Notes: a model not told the origin generated them from the sequence alone. Shown: positions 24,680-32,470, numbered from the stretch's first letter. The stretch is DNA of 37,816 bases from Planctomycetaceae bacterium UBA2671 (GCA_002359185.1 DEML01000116.1:92656-130471), one strand, 5' to 3'. A program made the numbers and translations.

Positions 24680-26131
24680 ATGACGAACACAAACTCTCAC
24701 GACGACAGAAAGCAAAATCAAGGCAAGGTGGTCTCGGTTCGGGGTAGCGTTATCGACGCGGTGTTTCACGATCGCCTGCCGGAGATGAACCATGAATTGC
24801 GAGCTGGGCATGACCAGGAGGTTGTCGTTGAAGTCGCCAGCCAGCTCGATCCTCACACCGTGCGCGGAATCGCCCTGAGCGATACCAGCGGACTGGCACG
24901 CGGGACTCCCGTGATAGACCTTGGGCGTACGCTTCAGGTTCCCGTGGGTAAGGCCCTGCTGGGCCGCGTCCTCGATGTATTTGGCAATACGATCGATGAA
25001 GGCGAGCCTCTGGAAAATGTTTTGCGAAAGAGCATTCATCAAACGCCACCGTCGATCAATCGGCGGGCCACTCGTTCGGAAGTTTTCAAGACCGGCATCA
25101 AAGCCATCGACCTGCTCTCGCCACTGGAACGGGGCGGTAAGGCTGGTTTGTTCGGGGGTGCAGGGGTCGGCAAAACGGTGCTCATCACAGAGCTTATTAA
25201 CAACATTGTCGGCCAGCAGGAAGGTGTAAGCCTGTTTTGCGGCATTGGAGAACGCTGTCGCGAAGCCGAAGAACTTTACCGTGAAATGGGTGAGGCTGGT
25301 GTGCGTGACAACACCGTGATGGTTTTCGGTCAGATGAACGAACCGCCGGGGGCTCGCTTTCGTGTTGGACATGCGGCTTTGACCATGGCGGAGTACTTTC
25401 GCGATGAACAGAGACAGGATGTCTTACTGTTGATCGATAACATATTTCGGTTTGTCCAGGCGGGGATGGAGGTCTCCGGGCTGATGGGACAGTTGCCCTC
25501 TCGCGTCGGTTATCAACCCTCTTTGGCCAACGATCTGGCAGAACTGGAGGAACGCATCTGTACGACATCGTCCGCTGCGATTACTTCCGTACAGGCCGTT
25601 TACGTTCCAGCCGATGACTTTACTGATCCGTCCGCAGTGCATACTTTTTCGCATCTGTCTTCGACGGTTGTGTTATCACGCAAGCGCGCATCCGAAGGCC
25701 TTTATCCGGCAATCGACCCACTAAAATCATCTTCCGAAATGCTGCTGCCGCAAGTCGTCGGCCAACGGCATTACGACATCGCTCGCGACGTTCGTCGCAC
25801 CCTGGCGGATTACGAGGACCTGAAAGACATCATCGCGATGCTCGGCATGGAGGAACTTTCTCGCGACGATCGCCGCACCGTCAATCGCGCGCGACGTCTG
25901 GAACGATTCCTCACGCAGCCGTTTTTTACCACCGAACAGTTCACTGGTCATGAAGGAAAAATGGTGGACATTGAGCAAACATTGAACGGTTGCATGCAAA
26001 TACTTGACGACGCATTTTACGATTATCCGGAAAAAGCATTGTACATGGTAGGTGGTGTCGAGGACGTGGAAAAACCAAAGGAGGCGAAGGCAAAGAATCT
26101 ACCGAAAAGTGATACGGAGGGAGCAGCATGA
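24680..26131 (+). CDS. atpD: N-type ATPase, beta subunit
   Basis: This 483-residue catalytic subunit starts the operon atpD-C-Q-R-B-E-F-A-G, the order that defines the N-ATPase class. Nucleotide-binding motif GGAGVGKTV lies near residues 156-164, followed by GERCREAEELYREM, the DELSEED-region counterpart after LGMEELSRDDR, and the Walker B strand VLLLIDNIFRF. It hydrolyses or makes ATP within the alpha3-beta3 head. The N-terminus up to about residue 15 is extended and polar. The stop overlaps the atpC start (ATGA). A ribosome site is not obvious before the ATG. N-ATPases normally coexist with a housekeeping F-ATPase and are spread by lateral transfer. Confidence 0.95.
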   Translation: MTNTNSHDDRKQNQGKVVSVRGSVIDAVFHDRLPEMNHELRAGHDQEVVVEVASQLDPHTVRGIALSDTSGLARGTPVIDLGRTLQVPVGKALLGRVLDVFGNTIDEGEPLENVLRKSIHQTPPSINRRATRSEVFKTGIKAIDLLSPLERGGKAGLFGGAGVGKTVLITELINNIVGQQEGVSLFCGIGERCREAEELYREMGEAGVRDNTVMVFGQMNEPPGARFRVGHAALTMAEYFRDEQRQDVLLLIDNIFRFVQAGMEVSGLMGQLPSRVGYQPSLANDLAELEERICTTSSAAITSVQAVYVPADDFTDPSAVHTFSHLSSTVVLSRKRASEGLYPAIDPLKSSSEMLLPQVVGQRHYDIARDVRRTLADYEDLKDIIAMLGMEELSRDDRRTVNRARRLERFLTQPFFTTEQFTGHEGKMVDIEQTLNGCMQILDDAFYDYPEKALYMVGGVEDVEKPKEAKAKNLPKSDTEGAA

Positions 26132-26520
26132 AGTTGAAACTGTTGACTCCCACGAAAGTTATCATCGATCAACCGGTTACGAAAATTATCGCTGAGGGCG
26201 AACACGGACATTTTTGTCTTTTGCCACAGCATATCGACTTCTTAGCCGCGTTGGTTCCGGGACTGCTTAGCTTTGAAGACGAAGAGAAAAACGAACAATT
26301 TGTCGCCGTGGATGAGGGCGTATTGGTCAAGCGAGGGGACGAAGTGTTGGTCTCGACCCGACAGGCGACACCGGGAACGAACCTTGAGCAACTGCGAGAC
26401 AAGGTTCGAGAGGAATTCGCCACGTTGGACGAAGCTGAGCGTGCGGCACACGCAGCGACTGCAAAACTGGAAGCCAGTTTTCTCCGAAGCTACCTGGAAT
26501 TTACAGAGGAATCACAATGA
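26128..26520 (+). CDS. atpC: N-type ATPase, epsilon subunit
   Basis: This 130-residue protein matches the N-terminal beta-sandwich of F-ATPase epsilon: MKLKLLTPTKVIIDQPVTKI, EGEHGHFCLLPQHIDFLAAL and VAVDEGVLVKRGDEVLVSTR. A helical C-terminal part rich in Glu/Ala follows. The subunit belongs to the central stalk and tunes ATP hydrolysis. It overlaps atpD and atpQ by ATGA at both ends, so the three are tightly coupled. In ordinary F-ATPase operons atpC comes last after atpD; its second position here is typical of N-ATPases. Confidence 0.93.
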   Translation: MKLKLLTPTKVIIDQPVTKIIAEGEHGHFCLLPQHIDFLAALVPGLLSFEDEEKNEQFVAVDEGVLVKRGDEVLVSTRQATPGTNLEQLRDKVREEFATLDEAERAAHAATAKLEASFLRSYLEFTEESQ

Positions 26521-26831
26521 GCGATTCAAATCCAGATGATCGTCGCCGCGCACGACATGAACTCGAGAGTGAAGTTGCCAGGAAGCGGAAACGGAAACTC
26601 AAGGCTCAACGGGAAGGGGAGCATTCAGCGTGGTTCGGTTTGGGTATGTTTGGACTGGTCGGCTGGTCGGTCGCGATACCGACGTTGCTCGGCATCGCTT
26701 TGGGAGCGTGGATCGACTCGCACTGGCCGAGTCGCTTTTCCTGGACATTAATGTTGATGGTGATGGGTGTCACCGTTGGTTGCCTCAATGCGTGGTGGTG
26801 GGTGCAGCGAGAAAGTCAAGACGAAGAATGA
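26517..26831 (+). CDS. atpQ: N-ATPase accessory membrane protein AtpQ (AtpI/AtpZ-like)
   Basis: This 104-residue protein has a basic N-terminal third (RRRARHELESEVARKRKRKL) and two membrane helices (about 40-62 and 73-93; GLGMFGLVGWSVAIPTLLGI and FSWTLMLMVMGVTVGCLNAW). Size, topology and position match AtpQ, an AtpI/AtpZ-type protein found only in N-ATPase operons and thought to assist rotor-ring assembly or bind Mg2+/Ca2+. The start overlaps the atpC stop. Confidence 0.85.
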   Translation: MSDSNPDDRRRARHELESEVARKRKRKLKAQREGEHSAWFGLGMFGLVGWSVAIPTLLGIALGAWIDSHWPSRFSWTLMLMVMGVTVGCLNAWWWVQRESQDEE

Positions 26832-26846
26832 GGCGGGACACGAAAC

Positions 26847-26963
26847 ATGCGTAATGAAACAAGTCAGCAGCGGAATTCGTTAAAAGTTCTGCCGCGAGCA
26901 AAGAGCGGAGTTGAAGCAGCGAAAGCCTTGACGACTTCCGATACGGACTACGAATCGCGATAG
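26847..26963 (+). CDS. Unrecognised 38-residue frame between atpQ and atpR
   Basis: An ATG frame (MRNETSQQRNSLKVLPRAKS, then GVEAAKALTTSDTDYESR) ends three bases before the ATG of atpR. It is hydrophilic, without helix-forming membrane segments or known motifs. GAGGCGGGA lies about 9-17 bases upstream as a weak ribosome site. It may be a real small protein, an upstream frame coupling translation into atpR, or a chance frame. I do not recognise it. Confidence 0.25.
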   Translation: MRNETSQQRNSLKVLPRAKSGVEAAKALTTSDTDYESR

Positions 26964-26966
26964 GGG

Positions 26967-27305
26967 ATGACCGTGTTACTTGATTCAATTGAAATCGTTG
27001 ATTTATTCATTGGAATTCTGACCGGGATCACTGTCGGCGGATTCTATTTTGGAGGACTCTGGTGGACCATTCGAAGGATGCCGAATACGAATGCACCGTT
27101 CTCAATGTACTTTGGCAGCTTAATGGTACGGCTACTGATATTACTTGCTACGTTCCTGGGACTCCTGAAATTCGTTGGTGCGCTCGCACTCATTACTGCG
27201 CTGGCTGGTTTTATCATTGCTCGAATCGTGCTGATCAGTATCGAAACTCGCACTTGCTTTGACAAACGTGGCGGCGAGCATAACGAACGTGCGGAGGTTG
27301 TCTAA
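26967..27305 (+). CDS. atpR: N-ATPase accessory membrane protein AtpR
   Basis: The 112-residue protein has three membrane helices: IVDLFIGILTGITVGGFYFG, MYFGSLMVRLLILLATFLGL and ALALITALAGFIIARIVLIS. The residues WWTIRRMPN between the first two are typical of AtpR, a small N-ATPase-specific protein. An arginine within the second helix (LMVRLL) and one in the third (IIARIV) are notable charges for membrane segments; AtpR arginines have been proposed to face the rotor-ring carboxylates. The ribosome site AGGGG directly abuts the ATG at 26967 but stands six bases from a GTG at 26973, so the real start may be the GTG (two residues shorter). The atpB start overlaps its stop. Confidence 0.85.
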   Translation: MTVLLDSIEIVDLFIGILTGITVGGFYFGGLWWTIRRMPNTNAPFSMYFGSLMVRLLILLATFLGLLKFVGALALITALAGFIIARIVLISIETRTCFDKRGGEHNERAEVV

Positions 27306-28087
27306 TGGCTGACGTACAAATCACAACCGACCAATGGATCTTCTGGCAATCCGATATTTGGCCTTGGCTACAGTTGAACGCGACCATTGCGTTCACCTGG
27401 CTGGTGATGGCGATTTTGTCTGTCGGTTCGTGGCTGATCACACGAAAACTTTCCGTCGACACAGAGATCCCTCGATTTCAGAATGTGCTGGAGATTGTTG
27501 TCACTGGCATGCGGGACCAGATTCGCGAGGTCAGTCGTCACGATCCCGGCAAGTACTTGCCGTTCGTGGGCACGCTGTTTCTGTTTATTGCAATGGCGAA
27601 TCTACTGACGATCGTGCCCTGGTACCGCCCGCCCACTGGATCCCTTTCGACCACGGCGGCCTTAGCGACCTGTGTGTTCATTGCCGTCCCACTCTACGGA
27701 TTCGCTTCCCAAGGGGTGGGTAGATATTTGAAACATTATATCCAGCCGACGCCACTCATGTTGCCCTTCAATATCATCGGCGAGTTGTCACGAACCCTCG
27801 CACTGGCTGTACGATTGTATGGAAACATGATGAGCGGCACGGTCATTGCAGCAATCCTGATCGGTTTTGTACCGCTGTTTGTTCCAGTTTTGATGCAAAT
27901 ACTCGGACTGCTGACCGGAATGATTCAAGCCTACATCTTTGCCGTACTGGCGATGGTCTACATCGCTTCAGCGACGAAGGTTCAGCAGCAGGCGGAGTCA
28001 GATGATGCGAAGAAGCAAGGCGATCCGCCCCAGTACAATAGTGAAACCGAAGAACAATCCACAGGAGACAACCATGAACAACAGTAA
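27305..28087 (+). CDS. atpB: N-type ATPase, subunit a
   Basis: This 260-residue membrane stator subunit forms the ion half-channels next to the c ring. The essential arginine lies in the helix ELSRTLALAVRLYGNMMSGT (about 160-180). Other landmarks are PRFQNVLEIVVTGMRDQIRE and the C-terminal VLMQILGLLTGMIQAYIFAV. The C-terminal tail is long and hydrophilic (about 35 residues rich in Gln, Glu and Ser). Its start overlaps the stop of atpR by one base (TAATG), and its end overlaps the atpE start by 14 bases. Confidence 0.94.
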   Translation: MADVQITTDQWIFWQSDIWPWLQLNATIAFTWLVMAILSVGSWLITRKLSVDTEIPRFQNVLEIVVTGMRDQIREVSRHDPGKYLPFVGTLFLFIAMANLLTIVPWYRPPTGSLSTTAALATCVFIAVPLYGFASQGVGRYLKHYIQPTPLMLPFNIIGELSRTLALAVRLYGNMMSGTVIAAILIGFVPLFVPVLMQILGLLTGMIQAYIFAVLAMVYIASATKVQQQAESDDAKKQGDPPQYNSETEEQSTGDNHEQQ

Positions 28088-28526
28088 GCAGACTCTGCAT
28101 CTCGTATTCGCGGCGGTTGTTGTGCTCAGCCTGTTCGCTGGCTCAATACCCACGGCTCTGGCGCAAGACGAGGCCTCACAGACAACGGCCGAAACCTCAG
28201 GCGGCGAATCAAAACAGAGCGACACACAGTCCAAGAGCAAATCTGCTGACGCGTACAAGCTCGACAATGTGGGACTCGTTGCAATGTGCTCAATTCTGGT
28301 TGCTGGTTTGACCATCGCGATTGGCTCGATCGGTCCAGCCTTTGGCGAAGGTCGAGCGGTCGCACAGGCACTCACTTCAATCGCTCAGCAACCAGACTCT
28401 TCCAATACGATCACGCGAACACTGTTCGTGGGCCTGGCAATGATCGAATCGACCGCCATCTACTGCTTCGTCGTGTCCATGATCTTGCTATTCGCAAATC
28501 CGTTTTGGGATTACTTCGCACAATAA
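28074..28526 (+). CDS. atpE: N-type ATPase, subunit c with signal-peptide-like extension
   Basis: The 150-residue protein is almost twice the usual 80-90. Residues 1-31 look like a cleavable signal (LVFAAVVVLSLFAGSIPTAL, then ALAQDE), followed by about 30 polar residues rich in Ser, Gln, Lys and Glu. The c-subunit hairpin covers about 64-145: GSIGPAFGEGRAVAQALTSI in helix one and GLAMIESTAIYCFVVSMILL in helix two. E125, S126, T127 and Y130 match the Na+-coordinating set of the Ilyobacter ring, while its Gln is replaced by E92, giving two carboxylates per subunit. Such double-Glu N-type rings have been reported as proton-specific in one case (Burkholderia), so ion choice is open. ATG at 28074 overlaps the end of atpB. 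Confidence 0.92.
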   Translation: MNNSKQTLHLVFAAVVVLSLFAGSIPTALAQDEASQTTAETSGGESKQSDTQSKSKSADAYKLDNVGLVAMCSILVAGLTIAIGSIGPAFGEGRAVAQALTSIAQQPDSSNTITRTLFVGLAMIESTAIYCFVVSMILLFANPFWDYFAQ

Positions 28527-28625
28527 CGCTGTAACCAACATCGTCAGACGGCTAGCGAAGATGTATCACCCGCCAACGTTAACATTCACACGCTCTGACT
28601 CGCGTAGTTACGAAAATAAATTGCC

Positions 28626-28650
28626 CCATGCTCTGGCGAGTGTGGAGACG
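28626..28650 (+). repeat. CCATGCTCTGGC repeat before atpF
   Basis: The 25-bp segment starting CCATGCTCTGGCGAGTGTGG lies in the 137-base gap between atpE and atpF. It is 20 of 25 bases identical by eye to the segment before atpA, and resembles the minus-strand reading of the hairpin upstream of atpD. Confidence 0.6.
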
Positions 28651-28663
28651 AAAGTGAAGAGTT

Positions 28664-29419
28664 ATGAACATCGACTGGTTTACCTTTGCCGCGCAAATTT
28701 TTAACTTTTTGGTGCTTGTTGTCCTGCTGCGCTGGCTGCTCTACGAGCCAATCATCCGGGCGATGGAAGAACGCGAGGAGAAAATTGCAAACCGCCTGGA
28801 AGAAGCAAATCGTAAGCGAGAGGAAGCGGAAAATCGCAAGAGCGAATACGAACAGAAGACACAGGAATTTGACGAGCAACACGAACAGCGTCTCAATGAG
28901 TCTCGACAGGAAGCAGAAAAGCAACGCAGGCAATTACTGGACGAAGCCAAACAAGCCGTTGATGCCAAACGCGACGAGTGGAACGAAACACTGGATCGCG
29001 AACGAGAAGATCTGGTCGCCGAAATTCGTCGTGAGGCGGCTCATGTTGGTTTTCGTGCCGCTCGACAAACGCTCTCGCAACTGGCCGATACGGAACTGGA
29101 ACAACGCATCTGTGAGGCGTTCGCAGAACGAATCGAAAAGCTCGACAAACAGCAACACGACGAAATTTCTCAGCAGTTGGATGATGGAAATACCAACTGC
29201 TCGGTCGCGAGCCAGTTTGACCTTTCCGACGAATGCAAAGAACGTTTGCGCCAAGCGGTCAACGGCACCTTCGAAATTGATGGTGACATCCGTTTCGAAA
29301 AGTCAGACGAATTGATTTGCGGTCTGGAACTCGAGATCGGCGGCTACAGTATCGGCTGGAACGCCAATGGTTTCCTGCAAGATATGGAACGTCGGCTCAA
29401 TGAAAAAATGAAGTTATAA
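28664..29419 (+). CDS. atpF: N-type ATPase, long subunit b (b plus delta-like tail)
   Basis: This 251-residue protein has one N-terminal membrane helix (FTFAAQIFNFLVLVVLLRWL), then about 110 residues of charged coiled coil (REEKIANRLEEANRKREEAE and on), forming the outer stalk. Ordinary b has about 160 residues. The C-terminal 80 residues (from about 165) carry DLSDECKERLRQAVNG and ICGLELEIGGYSIGWNANGF, like the C-terminus of the delta subunit. N-ATPase operons lack atpH, and no atpH is seen here, so this long b presumably serves both jobs. A 137-base gap to atpE and a 67-base gap to atpA both hold copies of a small repeat. Confidence 0.9.
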   Translation: MNIDWFTFAAQIFNFLVLVVLLRWLLYEPIIRAMEEREEKIANRLEEANRKREEAENRKSEYEQKTQEFDEQHEQRLNESRQEAEKQRRQLLDEAKQAVDAKRDEWNETLDREREDLVAEIRREAAHVGFRAARQTLSQLADTELEQRICEAFAERIEKLDKQQHDEISQQLDDGNTNCSVASQFDLSDECKERLRQAVNGTFEIDGDIRFEKSDELICGLELEIGGYSIGWNANGFLQDMERRLNEKMKL

Positions 29420-29422
29420 ATC

Positions 29423-29447
29423 CCATGCTCTGGCAAGCGTCGCGACC
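29423..29447 (+). repeat. CCATGCTCTGGC repeat before atpA
   Basis: The segment starting CCATGCTCTGGCAAGCGTCG lies in the 67-base gap between atpF and atpA and is followed by GACCTTTTCC. It matches the minus-strand reading at 24585-24613 (GCTCTGGCGAGCGTAGCGAC-TTTT) and the plus-strand copy before atpF. Confidence 0.6.
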
Positions 29448-29486
29448 TTTTCCAGACTGTAGTCGAGTGCCCAACGGAACACACAC

Positions 29487-31073
29487 ATGTCATTAGATCA
29501 AACAGAAGACAAAAAGCAGACTGACCATTCCAGTAACATACGGGATGCGGTTCGCGAGGCGCTCCAATCGCTTGATGAAGTGATCTCTCAGCATTCCGCC
29601 GATTTGCGAGCAAGAGAGATCGGCGTGGTGAAGGAACTCGAACGCGGCATCACTCGCGTAACGGGGCTCCCTAATGTGAAGTCCAATGAAGTCTTGCGAT
29701 TTGCAGGTAATCGTCACGGATTTGCATTCAATCTCGATCCTGACGAAGTCGGTTGTGTGCTGCTGGACCATAGCGAAGAACTGAGCGCCGGGACGCGGGT
29801 TGAACGAACTGGCACAGTGCTCGATACGCCTGTTGGCGAGGAACTCCTGGGTCGAGTCATCGACCCCATCGGACGACCACTCGACGGTGGCAGAGAATTG
29901 TCCGAACTAAAACGCCTGCCCTGCGAGCGGCGTGCACCGTCGATCATGCAGCGGGCTCCTGTCACCGTGCCATTGCAAACTGGTTTGAAAGTCATCGATG
30001 CGTTGATTCCGATTGGTCGGGGACAACGTCAACTGCTGTTGGGCGATCGACAGACCGGCAAGACGGCAATCGCAGTCGATACGATTATCAATCAACGCAA
30101 TCGTGACGTAGTATGTATCTATTGCAGCATCGGCCAGCGCAGCACCAATGTGGCCCGCGTGATCGCCAGCCTGCGCGAACATGACGCCCTGCAGCATACT
30201 ATCGTCGTCATCGGTGCTGACGATGCTCCGCCAGGAGTCCAATACATCGCCCCTTACGCGGCGACAACTATTGGTGAACATTTCATGAGCGAGGGACGGG
30301 ATGTGCTCATCGTTTACGACGACTTGACATCCCACGCGAGATCATATCGGCACGTTTCGCTACTCCTTCGCCGTCCACCCGGTCGCGAAGCATTTCCGGG
30401 GGATATCTTTTACGTGCATTCTCGCCTTCTGGAACGAGCCACCCATTTACGCAAAGATGCAGGAGGTGGTTCGCTCACCGCGCTGCCGATTATTGAAACC
30501 GAAGCCCAGAACGTTTCGGCCTACATCCCGACGAATCTCATTTCAATCACTGATGGGCAAGTCTACCTGTCGCCAACACTGTTTCGCAAAGGCATTCTGC
30601 CCGCCGTGGACGTCGGACGCAGTGTCTCACGCGTGGGAGGCAAGACACAGTTACCGTCCTACCGCGCGGTCGCCGGTGATTTGCGGCTGACTTATTCACA
30701 GTTCGAAGAACTGGAAAAGTTCGCACGCTTCAGCAGCCAGTTGGATGAAGACACACGGGAAACGTTGGAACGAGGTAAACGTATCCGGGAAACCCTCAAA
30801 CAACAACAGTACCAACCGCTCGACGTCCCACAGCAGATTGCGTCATTGGTTGCCGTGACATCGGGCGTTTTCGACGACTTGTCGCCGGACCAGATTTCGC
30901 AGGCGGAGAAATTACTACAGGATGCCATAAAGAATGATCTACCGGAGTTGTGCGACAGGATTACATCCGGCGAAAAACTGAACGACGACGAAGTGAATGA
31001 AATCAGCCAGACAATCAAAAAGGCAGTGTCAGAGTTGGTGGATGAAGAACTATCGAACAAGAAGGACGCCTGA
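29487..31073 (+). CDS. atpA: N-type ATPase, alpha subunit
   Basis: This 528-residue subunit forms the non-catalytic nucleotide sites of the head. The P-loop GDRQTGKTA sits near residues 184-192; other landmarks are IPIGRGQRQLLLG, YCSIGQRSTNVARVI, the Walker B region DVLIVYDDLTSHARSYRHVS, RRPPGREAFPGDIFYVHSRL, and the conserved NLISITDGQVYL and RSVSRVGGKTQ. The C-terminal part is somewhat extended and acidic. It precedes atpG by three bases. All of this agrees with the known F1 alpha fold. Confidence 0.95.
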   Translation: MSLDQTEDKKQTDHSSNIRDAVREALQSLDEVISQHSADLRAREIGVVKELERGITRVTGLPNVKSNEVLRFAGNRHGFAFNLDPDEVGCVLLDHSEELSAGTRVERTGTVLDTPVGEELLGRVIDPIGRPLDGGRELSELKRLPCERRAPSIMQRAPVTVPLQTGLKVIDALIPIGRGQRQLLLGDRQTGKTAIAVDTIINQRNRDVVCIYCSIGQRSTNVARVIASLREHDALQHTIVVIGADDAPPGVQYIAPYAATTIGEHFMSEGRDVLIVYDDLTSHARSYRHVSLLLRRPPGREAFPGDIFYVHSRLLERATHLRKDAGGGSLTALPIIETEAQNVSAYIPTNLISITDGQVYLSPTLFRKGILPAVDVGRSVSRVGGKTQLPSYRAVAGDLRLTYSQFEELEKFARFSSQLDEDTRETLERGKRIRETLKQQQYQPLDVPQQIASLVAVTSGVFDDLSPDQISQAEKLLQDAIKNDLPELCDRITSGEKLNDDEVNEISQTIKKAVSELVDEELSNKKDA

Positions 31074-31076
31074 GGT

Positions 31077-31988
31077 ATGGAGACGCTCGAAAGCCTGAAA
31101 CGACAGATTGACACGGCCACCGACTTGAGTTCCGTCGTCACGACAATGAAAACGTTGGCCGCCGTCAGTATTCACCAATACGAAGAGTCTGTTCGTGCCG
31201 TGCGTGAGTTCAACCGTACTGTCGAAATGGGGTTCCAAATTGTGTTGCGAGAGGAGTCCGTTCAAGCGGTGAAAGATGACCAAATCGAACAAGGTGGTCG
31301 GACCGCGGCGATTGTTTTCGGTAGTGACCAGGGAATGTGTGGGCAATTCAATGAAGACATCGCATCCAGGTACTTCGAAGCTCACCGTAATGAGAGTCAA
31401 CAGAATAAAGATGGTGATTCGGCGTGGATTGTCTTCGCAGTCGGTCATCGCGTTGAGGGACAATTGCTCGACGCCGGCTGGTCGCTCGAGCAGACCTACG
31501 ATGTGCCGACTTCGGTGAGCGACGTGACGAATCTAGTTCTGGAGATGCTTCCCGCCATCGAAAACACGCGCAGCAAGGCAGACGTTTCGCGGCTACTGGT
31601 TTTCTACAATCACCGCCAATCGGCGTCATCCTATGATTCAAAAATTTTGCAGCTATTACCGCTAGGCAGAGAGCGTTTGCGACGCTGGCGGGAACAGCCT
31701 TGGGATTCGCGATCACTTCCGACCTATGCAACCGACCGTCGGCAATTGCTGTCACGACTCGTCAGGCAGTTCTTGTTTGTATCTCTTTTTCAAGCGTGTG
31801 CTGAGTCACTGGCAAGTGAGAATGCCAGCCGCATCGCAGCCATGCAAGCGGCGGAAAAAAATATTGAAGAACGGCTGGAAGAACTGCACGGATCATTTAA
31901 CCAACAACGACAATCAGCGATTACCGAGGAACTGATTGATGTCGTCACCGGTTTCGAGGCCTTGAAGCATGGCAAATCCTCACCTTAG
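31077..31988 (+). CDS. atpG: N-type ATPase, gamma subunit
   Basis: This 303-residue protein is the central shaft. The N-terminal helix ETLESLKRQIDTATDLSSVV then TMKTLAAVSIHQYEESVRAV and the C-terminal helix SENASRIAAMQAAEKNIEER form the coiled-coil shaft; the latter holds the conserved SE-x-x-x-R-x-x-AM core. The segment VFGSDQGMCGQFNEDIA matches the family's SDRGLCGxxN motif. It ends the operon; 38 bases later a dispersed repeat begins. N-ATPase gamma subunits diverge from F-type gamma in the middle, as here. Confidence 0.92.
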   Translation: METLESLKRQIDTATDLSSVVTTMKTLAAVSIHQYEESVRAVREFNRTVEMGFQIVLREESVQAVKDDQIEQGGRTAAIVFGSDQGMCGQFNEDIASRYFEAHRNESQQNKDGDSAWIVFAVGHRVEGQLLDAGWSLEQTYDVPTSVSDVTNLVLEMLPAIENTRSKADVSRLLVFYNHRQSASSYDSKILQLLPLGRERLRRWREQPWDSRSLPTYATDRRQLLSRLVRQFLFVSLFQACAESLASENASRIAAMQAAEKNIEERLEELHGSFNQQRQSAITEELIDVVTGFEALKHGKSSP

Positions 31989-32026
31989 CAACAATCGCTG
32001 GATGGTGGACAAAGTAGTGGGCTGTC

Positions 32027-32130
32027 TAGGGCATATTCAAAAATCATCTGCAGTGTCTAGCAGGAGCAAACCCAGCGTTTTAGGGTCATTTGATGCTCAT
32101 GTGACTGCAGAAACCATTTGAAAATGGCTA
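32027..32130 (+). repeat. Dispersed ~104-bp element, copy 3
   Basis: It begins TAGGGCATATTCAAAAATCA and ends with CTGCAGAAACCATTTGAAAA followed by TGGCTA. The interior TAGCAGGAGCAAA matches copy 2 and the reversed copy 1. The hairpin at the right end keeps CCATT-TGAA-AATGG. It lies 38 bases after the atpG stop, near the right border of the suspected transferred region. Confidence 0.85.
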
Positions 32131-32201
32131 ATCTGCAAATGACAAACCATCTATAACTGGAGAAACACAATGAGTCAGACAATCAGAGCAATCGTGATGA
32201 A

Positions 32202-32470
32202 GGGAAGGAGCATGGAGCGAACCAGTTGCGTGAGGTCGAATCCCGCAGTTCGCTGATCATCTTGCTGCAACAGTTTAAGAGCATGGTCATCCACATTCTT
32301 GCTATCGCTGCAGTCTTGGCCTTCTCAACTTCTCGCCTGGGGTAAACGGCTGGCTGCTAATCCTCGGTCTCAGTTTGATTCCGGCTGTGCTGGGGCTGAT
32401 CGCCCCCGGCATCTACTTTTACTTGCCAGAAAAAAAGGTAACGGCGAAGAAGTGGCACCCTTCTCGTTAA
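32202..32470 (+). pseudogene. Relic of a cation-transporting P-type ATPase (both ends, middle deleted)
   Basis: Frame one (32202-32345) reads HGANQLREVESRSSLIILLQ then QFKSMVIHILAIAAVLAFST, the cation-ATPase N-terminal domain and first helix (usual form EHGPNxLxxxxxxS...LLQQFKSxxIxIL). After the stop TAA, a second frame (32345-32470) reads NGWLLILGLSLIPAVLGLIA, like the final helix of such pumps, then a stop. The approximately 800 residues between are gone, including the phosphorylation motif DKTGT. The C-terminal match is short and weaker. It lies just after the N-ATPase operon. Confidence 0.65.
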
